Shown here: positions 36,163 to 44,639 of the stretch, piece by piece
Layout of the letters: every line of letters starts with the position of its first letter
Numbering within the stretch: position 1 is the stretch's first letter
Assembly (NCBI RefSeq): GCF_003003255.1
Contig: NZ_PVTD01000001.1
Coordinates: 992,001 to 1,056,000, forward strand
From: Aliiruegeria haliotis
GTDB lineage: Bacteria > Pseudomonadota > Alphaproteobacteria > Rhodobacterales > Rhodobacteraceae
Reading direction: 5' to 3'
DNA: 64,000 bases
The notes under the pieces: model-generated
Seen by the model: only the letters and a program-made list of their open reading frames with translations
Told to the model about the DNA's origin: nothing
Databases searched by the model: none
Position numbers and translations under genes: made by a program

Positions 36163-36608
36163 ATTACCTCATCAGGATGCTCGCTCCGGTCAGTCCGTCA
36201 GGCCTGCCGAACAGTTGCGTGGTTCGGTACTTCAAAATGCGACAACCGGAGCCCACACGGCGTCGCTGGATGGCAGAGGATCGCCTTGGGAAAGACACAC
36301 CGGACCGGTCAGCGGTCTCCCGGCCTTTCAGGATGTGCATGGCCTTCGGGAAATCCATGCGATTCTGGGCCTTGGGGCCGACAGCACCAGAAGAAACCCG
36401 TAGGCGCCTCACCATAGGAACGGACCACCGGCCCTCCCCCTCAAACGACCAAGGCTCCACCAAACACTTCCCCAACAACTGGCGATCACCAAAAAAACGA
36501 AAAGCCCCGGCGATTCCCATCGCCGGGGCCGTTCCATTCTACCACCGAGGCCCGCGTCAGGCACACAGACGGGGTTTGTGTCGTCTACAGGGCGAACGCC
36601 CCGGACGC
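36163..36608. other. gap after tRNA-Leu containing the gltA terminator
   Basis: Apart from the gltA terminator at 36491-36529, these 446 bases show no gene I can support. Confidence 0.5.
36491..36529 (-). terminator. rho-independent terminator of gltA
   Basis: The 11-bp perfect stem GCCCCGGCGAT/ATCGCCGGGGC with a 4-base loop is followed, on the minus strand, by TTTTCGTTTTTTT. It lies 80 bases after the gltA stop. Confidence 0.93.
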
Positions 36609-37898
36609 TCAGCGCTTGTCCACGGGCACGTAGTCGCGGAAGGGCGCACCGGTGTAGAGCTGGCGCGGCCGGCCGATCTTGTGCGCCGGGTCGGACAACT
36701 GCTCGTGCCACTGCGAGATCCACCCAACGGTCCGCGATAATGCGAAGATCGGAGTGAACATCGAGGTCGGGAAGCCCATCGCCTCAAGAATGATCCCGGA
36801 GTAGAAATCAACATTCGGGAACAGCTTCTTCTCGGTGAAGTACGGATCCGCGACCGCGGCCGCTTCCAGTTCCTTGGCGACCTGAAGCGTCGGGTTGTCC
36901 TCGATCCCGAGAAGGTCGAGCACCTCGTCGGCGGATTGCTTCATCACCGTCGCGCGGGGGTCGAAGTTCTTGTAGACCCGGTGACCGAAGCCCATCAGGC
37001 GGAATGGATCGTCCTTGTCCTTGGCGCGCGCGATGTACTCGGGAATACGATCCACCGATCCGATTTCGCGGAGCATTTCCAGGCAAGCCTGGTTGGCGCC
37101 GCCATGGGCCGGTCCCCAGAGACAGGCCGCACCGGCCGCGATGCAGGCAAACGGGTTGGCACCGGAGGAGGACGCAAGACGCACGGTCGAGGTCGAGGCG
37201 TTCTGCTCGTGATCCGCATGCAGTGTGAAGATGCGGTCCATCGCGCGGGACAGGATCGGGTCGATCTGGTATTCCTCGGCCGGAACCGAGAAGCACATGT
37301 TGAGGAAGTTCGACGCGTAATCGAGGTCGTTCTTCGGATACACGAAGGGTTGGCCGATCGAGTATTTGTAGGCCCAAGCCACCAGCGTCGGCATCTTGGC
37401 GATCAGGCGGATCGACGCGACTTCGCGCTGCCACGGATCAGTGATGTCGGTCGAGTCGTGGTAGAAGGCCGACATGGCGCCCAGCACGCCCACGATGATC
37501 GCCATCGGGTGCGCATCGCGACGGAAGCCGCGGTAGAAGAAGGTCATCTGGTCGTGCAGCATCGTGTGGCGTGTCACACGGTTTTCGAAATCGGCCATCT
37601 GAGCGCTGGTCGGCAGCTCCCCGTAGAGAAGCAGGTAGCAGACCTCGAGGTAGTGGGACTCGGCAGCCAGCTGGTCGATCGGGTAGCCGCGGTGCAGCAA
37701 CTCGCCCTTTTCGCCATCGATGAAAGTGATGGTTGATTCACAGGCGGAAGTGGAGGTGAAGCCCGGGTCATGGGTGAACACGTCGCCCTGCGCGTAGAGC
37801 TTGCGGATATCCAGCACGTCGGGGCCAACGGTCGGCGAGTGGATCGGCAGTTCGAGCGTCTTGCCGTCGAACGTCAGCGTCGCTTTTCTATCTGTCAT
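36609..37898 (-). CDS. gltA: citrate synthase (type II)
   Basis: A 429-aa enzyme that condenses acetyl-CoA and oxaloacetate to citrate in the TCA cycle. Catalytic elements are visible: His in [14 protein letters not shown], His in [16 protein letters not shown], and Asp in [16 protein letters not shown]. The N-terminal domain ([20 protein letters not shown]) and length are those of the hexameric, NADH-sensitive Gram-negative form. AAGGAA precedes the start. gltX lies 81 bp upstream on the same strand, so the two may share a transcript. A strong terminator ends the unit. Confidence 0.97.
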   Translation of the reverse strand: MTDRKATLTFDGKTLELPIHSPTVGPDVLDIRKLYAQGDVFTHDPGFTSTSACESTITFIDGEKGELLHRGYPIDQLAAESHYLEVCYLLLYGELPTSAQMADFENRVTRHTMLHDQMTFFYRGFRRDAHPMAIIVGVLGAMSAFYHDSTDITDPWQREVASIRLIAKMPTLVAWAYKYSIGQPFVYPKNDLDYASNFLNMCFSVPAEEYQIDPILSRAMDRIFTLHADHEQNASTSTVRLASSSGANPFACIAAGAACLWGPAHGGANQACLEMLREIGSVDRIPEYIARAKDKDDPFRLMGFGHRVYKNFDPRATVMKQSADEVLDLLGIEDNPTLQVAKELEAAAVADPYFTEKKLFPNVDFYSGIILEAMGFPTSMFTPIFALSRTVGWISQWHEQLSDPAHKIGRPRQLYTGAPFRDYVPVDKR

Positions 37899-37979
37899 TT
37901 GTGTTCCTTTCTGACTCTACCCGACGTCGCAAACGGTCGCCGGGGTCGGCTTTTTTCTTCTCACGGGCCCGGGGGTCCC

Positions 37980-39398
37980 TCACCCCGTTGGCTGGCCCGT
38001 GGCATCCTCTATGCGGCCGAGGGTTTCGTCCCGACCGATCACGAGCATCATGTCAAAGACGCTCGGAGTGGCTGTTCTTCCGGCAAGTGCGGCACGGAGT
38101 GGCTGGGCTATCTTGCCCAGTTTCAACTCCCTGCTCTCCGCGAAGGCCGCAATGGCCTCCTCCAGCCCGTTGCGGGACCAGCTAGCATTTCGCAGGTGCG
38201 GCGTCAATTCGCTCAGTATACCACGGGATACAGCATCGAGGGATTTCGCCGCTTTCTCATCGGGCTCGAAGGGACGTTGACCGAGCACAAAGTGAGCCTT
38301 GTCAACAAGTTCTCCGAAGGTCTTCGCACGTTCTTTAAGACAACACATGGCCCGCGACATCCCGTCCCGCTGTGCGTCAGTCAAGGGATCGGCCGAAATT
38401 GCCTCTAGGTAAAGTTCCAGTTCGGCCAACAAATCGGAATCTTCTGCAGCTGCAACATGCTGCCCGCAGAGATTCTCCAGCTTCTTGAAATCGAACCGTG
38501 CTGCGGCCTTGTTGATGCCATCGAGATCGAACCAGTCGAGCGCCTGGGCATCGGTAAAGAACTCGTCATCACCATGGCTCCAGCCAAGCCGTGTGAGGTA
38601 GTTGCGCATCCCCGCCGCAGGGTAGCCCATCTTCTGGTATTCCTCGACACCGGTGGCGCCGTGGCGCTTGGACAGTTTCTTGCCGTCCGGCCCGAGGATC
38701 AGCGGGATATGGGCATAGGTCGGCAACGGCCAGCCCATCGCGGTGTAGATCAACGACTGGCGCGCAGCGTTGGCGAGGTGATCGTCGCCACGGATCACGC
38801 AATTGACGCCCATGTCCACGTCGTCGACGACAACGGCGAGCATGTAGGTCGGCGTTCCGTCAGACCGCAGCAGGATCATGTCGTCCAGATCAGAATTTTT
38901 CCAAGTCACCCTGCCCTGCACGGCGTCCTCGATCACCGTTTCCCCCTCACGCGGGGCCTTGATACGGATCACGTAGGGCGCATCGGGGTAGGTTGCAGGG
39001 TCCGCATCCCGCCAGGGCGAGCGGAAGAGCGTCGACGTGCCCTCGGCGCGGGCGGCATCACGGAAGGCGGCGATTTCCTCCTGGGTGGAGAAACACTTGT
39101 AGGCAGCGCCGCGCGTCAGAAGGTCGTGGGCAACCTCGGCATGCCGCTCGACGCGGGCGAACTGGCTCACGGCCTCTCCATCCCAGTCCAGCCCCAGCCA
39201 TTTCATGCCGCGCAGGATGGCCTCGGTTGCTTCCGGGGTCGATCGCGCCCGGTCCGTGTCCTCGATCCGCAGCAGGAACTTGCCGCCGCGCCCACGAGCA
39301 TAGAGCCAATTGAACAGCGCCGTGCGCGCGGTTCCGATATGCATGAAACCCGTCGGCGACGGGGCGATACGGGTGACAACGGGAGTGCCGTCCTGCAT
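37980..39398 (-). CDS. gltX: glutamyl-tRNA synthetase
   Basis: A 472-aa class I synthetase that charges tRNA-Glu (and perhaps tRNA-Gln). The HIGH motif is [19 protein letters not shown] at the N-terminus; the KMSKS counterpart is [10 protein letters not shown]. The frame is open to 39884, but residues upstream of [17 protein letters not shown] have no family similarity, so the ATG at 39398 is the start. Alphaproteobacteria often carry two gltX copies; which one this is cannot be told. It is upstream of gltA in the same orientation. Confidence 0.95.
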   Translation of the reverse strand: MQDGTPVVTRIAPSPTGFMHIGTARTALFNWLYARGRGGKFLLRIEDTDRARSTPEATEAILRGMKWLGLDWDGEAVSQFARVERHAEVAHDLLTRGAAYKCFSTQEEIAAFRDAARAEGTSTLFRSPWRDADPATYPDAPYVIRIKAPREGETVIEDAVQGRVTWKNSDLDDMILLRSDGTPTYMLAVVVDDVDMGVNCVIRGDDHLANAARQSLIYTAMGWPLPTYAHIPLILGPDGKKLSKRHGATGVEEYQKMGYPAAGMRNYLTRLGWSHGDDEFFTDAQALDWFDLDGINKAAARFDFKKLENLCGQHVAAAEDSDLLAELELYLEAISADPLTDAQRDGMSRAMCCLKERAKTFGELVDKAHFVLGQRPFEPDEKAAKSLDAVSRGILSELTPHLRNASWSRNGLEEAIAAFAESRELKLGKIAQPLRAALAGRTATPSVFDMMLVIGRDETLGRIEDATGQPTG

Positions 39399-40031
39399 GG
39401 GAGAGAGCGACCTTTCGAGCGGTTTCGGGGGGCACGAACGAGGGATCGGATCACCCCGGACGCACCCCGGAATTTCGGGATCGAAAGGGGTATAGGCCGC
39501 GTCGAAGATGAAGGGAAGAAGAAAGCCATGGCGAGACGGTCCCTTGCCCGTGGCAAGAGTGGTGAAATCTGTCACGCCGGGCCAACAGAGCTTTGCGTGG
39601 CGCGGCCACCAGCCCGTGTTGCCCGCCGGGCACTGCGCTGAGGTCTCAGGGGCCTGTCGCTTTCGCCAGCCTGCCGATTGCAGCGAATGCTCGAACGGTT
39701 GTCGCCGGCACTTGGCACACCAACGGTCGGGAAAACGGCGCTGAAGCACAGACACATCCTGCACACGGTCCCCGCATGAGCCTTGTGTCCGGGCGGGCGC
39801 CGTCCATTCATGGTCCTCGCCCCAGCGCGTCGTCCCCGGAAACGAGAGGAGGCGCCAAGGGACAAAGTGGCCCTCCTGCCCCATCTCCGTGCATCACGAC
39901 CGGTCCTGCGCGGCATTAGGGGTCACGCCCGGCGATTGACTTCCAGCCGCAGGAGGTAAACCGTCCTGATCGCAGTCCGTGTCCCCGCGCCCTGCCCCAT
40001 GCGTGCGCATCTACCAGATGGAGACCTGCCC
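39399..40031. other. divergent promoter region between gltX and the second RND operon
   Basis: These 633 bases hold several short overlapping frames on both strands, none with a recognisable domain or good ribosome site. It is long for a divergent promoter pair. Confidence 0.4.
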
Positions 40032-41390
40032 ATGAACCTGCGGCCACTGATGATCATTCCGCCAATCGTGCTTGGTATCCTTGGATTTCGCATGATGATG
40101 CAGACGCCCGACACCGACGGGACGCCACCGGAAACCCGACCTCTTGCTGTTCGCGTGATGCAGCTGGAACCGCAGGCCATGTCGGCAACTGCCGTGGGCT
40201 ACGGGCATGTCGAGCCGGTCCGTGTCTGGTCCGCCATCTCCGAGGTGCAGGGGCGGGTCATCCGGCTGGCCGACGGACTCGCCGTGGGCACGGTTGTGGC
40301 GGAGGGAGAGGAACTGGCCGCAATCGACCGCACCGACTACGAGCTGGGACGCCAGAAAACGGAGGCCAACATCGCCGCTGTCGAGGCTCAGATCTCCGAA
40401 CTGGACCGCCAGATCGAGAACTCCCGTGCAACGCTGGAGGTGGAGGAACGCATCCTCGCCGTCGCACAGGCAGAGTTCGACCGCGTGGCCTCCCTCGTGG
40501 GCCGTGGCGCTTCGACCCAGGCGACACAGGACGCGGCTCAAAAGACCCTGTTGGCGCAGACGACCGCCGTCACCAACCTGAAGAACACGCTGGAGCTCTA
40601 CCCCGCGCAGCGGAAATCGCTGGAGGCGACCCTCGCCGTTCGGAAGGCGGAACTGGCGGAGGCAAACCGCTCGCTTGAGAAAACCACCATCACCGCCCCC
40701 TTCCGCGGCCGGGTCTCGGAGTTGAACGTAGAAGTCGGGCAGTTCGCCCGCTCCGGTGACGTGCTGATGGTGCTCGATGATATCTCTGCCGTAGAGATCA
40801 CCGCCGAAATCCAGCCCTCCGCTTTCGTCCCCATGGTCACCGTGGCACTGGGCGACGAGATCGCCAGCGATGGCACGGTGGACACCAGCCAGGCAGTGTC
40901 GTTGATGCGCGCGGCGGGCGTCACCGCATCGGTCAGCATGGAAATCGCCGGGCTCGACGCCAGATGGCCCTCCGAAATCAAGCGGTTGCGCGGCACAATG
41001 GACAGCCAGACCGGGACGCTGGGCCTCGTGGTCCGCGTGGACGATCCCCTCGTGAGCCGGCGAGAGGTCAATCGCCCACCCCTGAACGTCGGGTCCTTCG
41101 TCACGGTTACCCTTGCCACCCAACCGGTCGCGGGCTCGCTGACCGTGCCCCGCGACGCGCTCCGCTATACCGACGAGGGCAAGCCCTTCGTCTACATCGT
41201 GGAGGCCGGCGACACGCTGGGGCTCGCCGAGGTGACCACCGGCCAGGTGATCGGCAACGAGGTCGTGGTATTCGACGGGCTGGAAGGTACGGAAACACTG
41301 GTGCTTTCCGATCCCCACCCGCCCGTGCTCGGCATGGCACTGACACCGGTCACGCCGGCGGCGATGGTCACCGCCGCGAAGGAGCAATGA
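40032..41390 (+). CDS. RND efflux periplasmic adaptor subunit (second system)
   Basis: A 452-aa membrane-fusion protein. An N-terminal anchor or uncleaved signal (MNLRPLMIIPPIVLGILGFR) is followed by a biotinyl-lipoyl-like half (EVQGRVIRLADGLAVGTVVA), a long coiled-coil hairpin (about 110-225), the second half (TTITAPFRGRVSELNVEVGQ), and beta-barrel domains. The start at 40032 is chosen because it places the hydrophobic segment at the N-terminus. It differs clearly from the 4417-5601 adaptor. It is followed by the RND permease after 1 base, with AAGGAG before the GTG, so a two-gene operon is certain. Confidence 0.92.
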   Translation: MNLRPLMIIPPIVLGILGFRMMMQTPDTDGTPPETRPLAVRVMQLEPQAMSATAVGYGHVEPVRVWSAISEVQGRVIRLADGLAVGTVVAEGEELAAIDRTDYELGRQKTEANIAAVEAQISELDRQIENSRATLEVEERILAVAQAEFDRVASLVGRGASTQATQDAAQKTLLAQTTAVTNLKNTLELYPAQRKSLEATLAVRKAELAEANRSLEKTTITAPFRGRVSELNVEVGQFARSGDVLMVLDDISAVEITAEIQPSAFVPMVTVALGDEIASDGTVDTSQAVSLMRAAGVTASVSMEIAGLDARWPSEIKRLRGTMDSQTGTLGLVVRVDDPLVSRREVNRPPLNVGSFVTVTLATQPVAGSLTVPRDALRYTDEGKPFVYIVEAGDTLGLAEVTTGQVIGNEVVVFDGLEGTETLVLSDPHPPVLGMALTPVTPAAMVTAAKEQ

Positions 41391-41391
41391 C

Positions 41392-44300
41392 GTGGTCGAC
41401 TGGTTCGTAAGACATCCCGTCGCCGCCAACCTGCTTATGGCGCTGATCTGCGTCCTGGGTTTGTCCACCGCCGGCGGGCTGGAACGGGAGACCTTCCCCG
41501 AGATCACCGCCTCGACCGTGCAGGTATCGGTCATCTATCCGGGCGCCTCGGCCCGCGACGTGGACGAAGAAATCTGCTCTCCGCTGGAGGACGCCCTCAC
41601 CGGCACGTCGGGGTTGGTGGATCTCGACTGTCTCTCGGTCGACGGGCGGGGATCGGCCACGGCGGAACTCGAAGAAGGCGGCGACCTGATCCAGTTCTAC
41701 AACGACGTCTTCTCCGCCGTCTCCGGGATCAACGACTTTCCGACCGAGGCCGAAAGTCCGTCGGTCAAGCTGGGCAACCGGGACGAGTTGATCGCGATGG
41801 TGGCGGTCTCCGGGCTGAACGGAAAGCGCGGGCTGATCGAATACACCGACACGTTGGCGGACAGGCTGATGGCGTTGAACGGGGTCACGAATGCCACCGT
41901 TTCCGGCATCACCGACCGGGAACTGCGCGTGACATTCGACGAGGCGGCATTGCGGCGCTACGGGCTTTCCAGCCTCGACATCGCGGACGCGATCGGCGCC
42001 CGTTCGCTGCGCCTTCCCCTGGGCGAGGTCGAGACCGACACCGGCGGCATCACCCTGCGCTACACCGATGCGCGCCGGACCATCGCGGAGCTGGAGGACC
42101 TGATCCTGCTGCATTCCGACAACGGTGGCATGGTGCGGCTTAAGGACCTCGGGCAGGTGCGGATTGTCGACGCGGACGAGAACCTGCAAGCTTTCATCGA
42201 CGGGGAACAGGCGGCCATCATCTCTGTCTTCAAGGGGGCGGAGGGCGATTCAATACGCCTTTACAACGCACTGGAGGAAGTTCTTGAGGACGAGCGGGCG
42301 GCCTACCCGTCCCCCTTCAGCCTCAAGGTCACCTTCAACATGACCGACCTGGTGAAGGAGCGTCTGACGCTGATCCTCAAGAATATCGGCATCGGGCTTG
42401 TGCTTGTCTTCCTGACAATGTGGCTCTTCTTCACACTGCGGGAGGCGCTGTGGATCTCTGCCGCGCTGCCGGTCTCTTTCCTCGGCACGCTGTTCCTGAT
42501 GAGCAGCTTTGGCCTCACCATCAACATGATCACGCTGGTCGCGCTGTTGATGGCGGTCGGGCTGATCATGGACGATTCCATCGTCATCGCGGAGAACATT
42601 GAACGCTGGCGGCTCCGGACCGGGCGGCTCGACGCCGCCAAAAGGGGCACGCTCGAAGTGATGCCGGGCGTCGTCTCATCCTTCCTGACCACCGCCTGTG
42701 TCTTTGGCCCGCTGATGTTCATCACCGGCAACATGGGACAGATCCTGAAGTTCATACCCATGGTGCTGCTGCTGACACTGGCGATCTCGCTCGTGGAAGG
42801 GTTCCTGATCCTGCCGCATCACCTGAGCCATTCGGGCAGCAACGACCCGGCTGCCCATGAAGCCCGCCCCGCCGCTCGGCTCCTCGACCGGTTCAAGGAG
42901 GCGGTGGTGATCCCGCTGGCCGGCGCGCTGGTGCGGGTGCGCTACCTGACCATCGGCACCGTTTTTGCCGGGCTCATCCTGTCGATCGGGCTGATCGCAT
43001 CCGGCACGATCAAGGTCATCCCCTTCCCCGCGATCGAAGGGGACACCGTGCAGGTGCGCATCTCCCTGACCACCGGAATCAACCGGGAGCGGACCGTGGC
43101 AACGGTGGAGAGCCTGCTGGCCGCGCTCGAAACGGTCGATGCGGAGCTGACGCCCGGGACGGAAGGCGGCCAGCCGCTGGTCAGACAGGTGATGGTCCAA
43201 TACGGCACCAACTCGGACGTGAACGACAACGGCTCGAACACGGCAACGATCACTGTGGACCTGCTGGAAAGCAGCAAGCGCAATGTGATGGCCGACGATG
43301 TGCTGGATGCCTGGCGCCGCGCGGCCGGCCCCTTGCCCGACATCTTCCAATCCTCCTTTGCGCAGGCGGAACTTGGCCCGGCGGGGGCGGATCTCGATCT
43401 GGAAGTGTCCGGGCGTGACCTCGACGAAGTCGAGGCCGCGGCCAACGCCCTGCTCCGTCGGATCCTTGCCCATGAGGACGTGACCGAAGCATTCACCGAC
43501 TTCTACGGCGGCCGGCGCGAAGTGCAGCTTTCGCTCAACGACTATGGCTATTCCATCGGGCTCACGCCACAGGCACTGGCGCTGCAGTTGCGCAATGCCT
43601 TCGAGGGCGCCGAGACCGACAGCTTCCGCACCGGCCAGTCGACCGTGACCGTACAGGTGCAACTGGGCGACACCGTGTCAGACCGGGCGGATCTGGAGGC
43701 CTTTCCGATCTCCGTCGGTGGCGGCCGGCAGACCGCACTGGCAACCGTGGCCGACATGACGTTGGCCACCAGCTTTCCGACCATCACCCGCAAGAACGGA
43801 GAGGTCATTGCCCGGATCAAGGGGCAGATCGACCGGAATGCCACCACGACGACGGCAATCTCTGGCTGGGTTCTGGACACGTTGGCTCCGGAACTGGAAC
43901 GCCAGTTCCCGGGCGCCACGGTCACGGCGGGCGGTGGTGCGGAGGAGCAGGCGGAGACCTCTTCGTCGATGGGTTCGAAACTGATCCTCGGCCTCCTCGG
44001 CATCTATATGGTGCTGGCGTTCCAGTTCCGCAGCTACACGCTGCCGCTGGTGGTGATGCTGTCGATCCCGTTCGCGCTCATCGGCTCGATCCTCGGGCAC
44101 TATGCGATGGGAATCGACATGGCCATGCCGAGCTTCATCGGCTTCGCGTCGCTCTCCGGCATCGTGGTGAACAATGCAATCCTGTTCCTGACCTTCTTCC
44201 AGACCCACCTGAAAGACGAGGATCACGTCGCCGCGGCGCTGGATGCGGTGCGGGAACGGTTCCGGCCGATCCTGCTGTCCACCGGCACCACGGTGATCGG

Positions 44301-44511
44301 ATTGCTGCCGCTGATCTCGGACGGCAGTCCACAGGTGCAGGTGATGGTGCCGTTGGTCGTCTCTGTTGCGGCGGGGCTCATGGCTTCGATGATCCTCGTA
44401 ATCCTGGTGCTGCCGTCATTGCTGTCGATCTATTTCGATGTCTTCGACGTCAGGAAATGGCAGGCGCAGTTCGCCCCGAAGGATAGCGGCGCTCCGGTGA
44501 AGCAGAGTTGA
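41392..44511 (+). CDS. RND efflux permease (second system)
   Basis: A 1039-aa inner-membrane RND transporter. It begins FVRHPVAANLLMALICVLGL. The proton-relay Asp pair is in MAVGLIMDDSIVIAENIERW (D394, D395). The C-terminal half repeats the fold (FQFRSYTLPLVVMLSIPFAL, SLSGIVVNNAILFLTFFQ). It starts with GTG, one base after the adaptor stop. It is of the less-studied HAE group with WFVRHPV ends rather than AcrB type; such pumps handle hydrophobic or lipid-like compounds in some cases. No regulator or outer-membrane channel adjoins. Confidence 0.93.
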   Translation: MVDWFVRHPVAANLLMALICVLGLSTAGGLERETFPEITASTVQVSVIYPGASARDVDEEICSPLEDALTGTSGLVDLDCLSVDGRGSATAELEEGGDLIQFYNDVFSAVSGINDFPTEAESPSVKLGNRDELIAMVAVSGLNGKRGLIEYTDTLADRLMALNGVTNATVSGITDRELRVTFDEAALRRYGLSSLDIADAIGARSLRLPLGEVETDTGGITLRYTDARRTIAELEDLILLHSDNGGMVRLKDLGQVRIVDADENLQAFIDGEQAAIISVFKGAEGDSIRLYNALEEVLEDERAAYPSPFSLKVTFNMTDLVKERLTLILKNIGIGLVLVFLTMWLFFTLREALWISAALPVSFLGTLFLMSSFGLTINMITLVALLMAVGLIMDDSIVIAENIERWRLRTGRLDAAKRGTLEVMPGVVSSFLTTACVFGPLMFITGNMGQILKFIPMVLLLTLAISLVEGFLILPHHLSHSGSNDPAAHEARPAARLLDRFKEAVVIPLAGALVRVRYLTIGTVFAGLILSIGLIASGTIKVIPFPAIEGDTVQVRISLTTGINRERTVATVESLLAALETVDAELTPGTEGGQPLVRQVMVQYGTNSDVNDNGSNTATITVDLLESSKRNVMADDVLDAWRRAAGPLPDIFQSSFAQAELGPAGADLDLEVSGRDLDEVEAAANALLRRILAHEDVTEAFTDFYGGRREVQLSLNDYGYSIGLTPQALALQLRNAFEGAETDSFRTGQSTVTVQVQLGDTVSDRADLEAFPISVGGGRQTALATVADMTLATSFPTITRKNGEVIARIKGQIDRNATTTTAISGWVLDTLAPELERQFPGATVTAGGGAEEQAETSSSMGSKLILGLLGIYMVLAFQFRSYTLPLVVMLSIPFALIGSILGHYAMGIDMAMPSFIGFASLSGIVVNNAILFLTFFQTHLKDEDHVAAALDAVRERFRPILLSTGTTVIGLLPLISDGSPQVQVMVPLVVSVAAGLMASMILVILVLPSLLSIYFDVFDVRKWQAQFAPKDSGAPVKQS

Positions 44512-44639
44512 CGCTGACCGCTGCGGGATCGCCTCCAAACTGGTGCCGCATCCGGATTGCCCACTCCGAGCGATATCGACCGCCGCAGCAACCGACGCGG
44601 GGCAGTCTCGAACTCAAATGGCCCGCCGGTGGAAGGACT

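Noticed and set aside
39399-39884. N-terminal extension of gltX by 162 codons
   Set aside because: The residues before [17 protein letters not shown] have no synthetase similarity; the canonical start fits at 39398.
40032-44511. Type I secretion system (HlyD-like adaptor) for the RTX proteins
   Set aside because: The adaptor is followed by an RND permease, not an ABC exporter, so it is an efflux pair.
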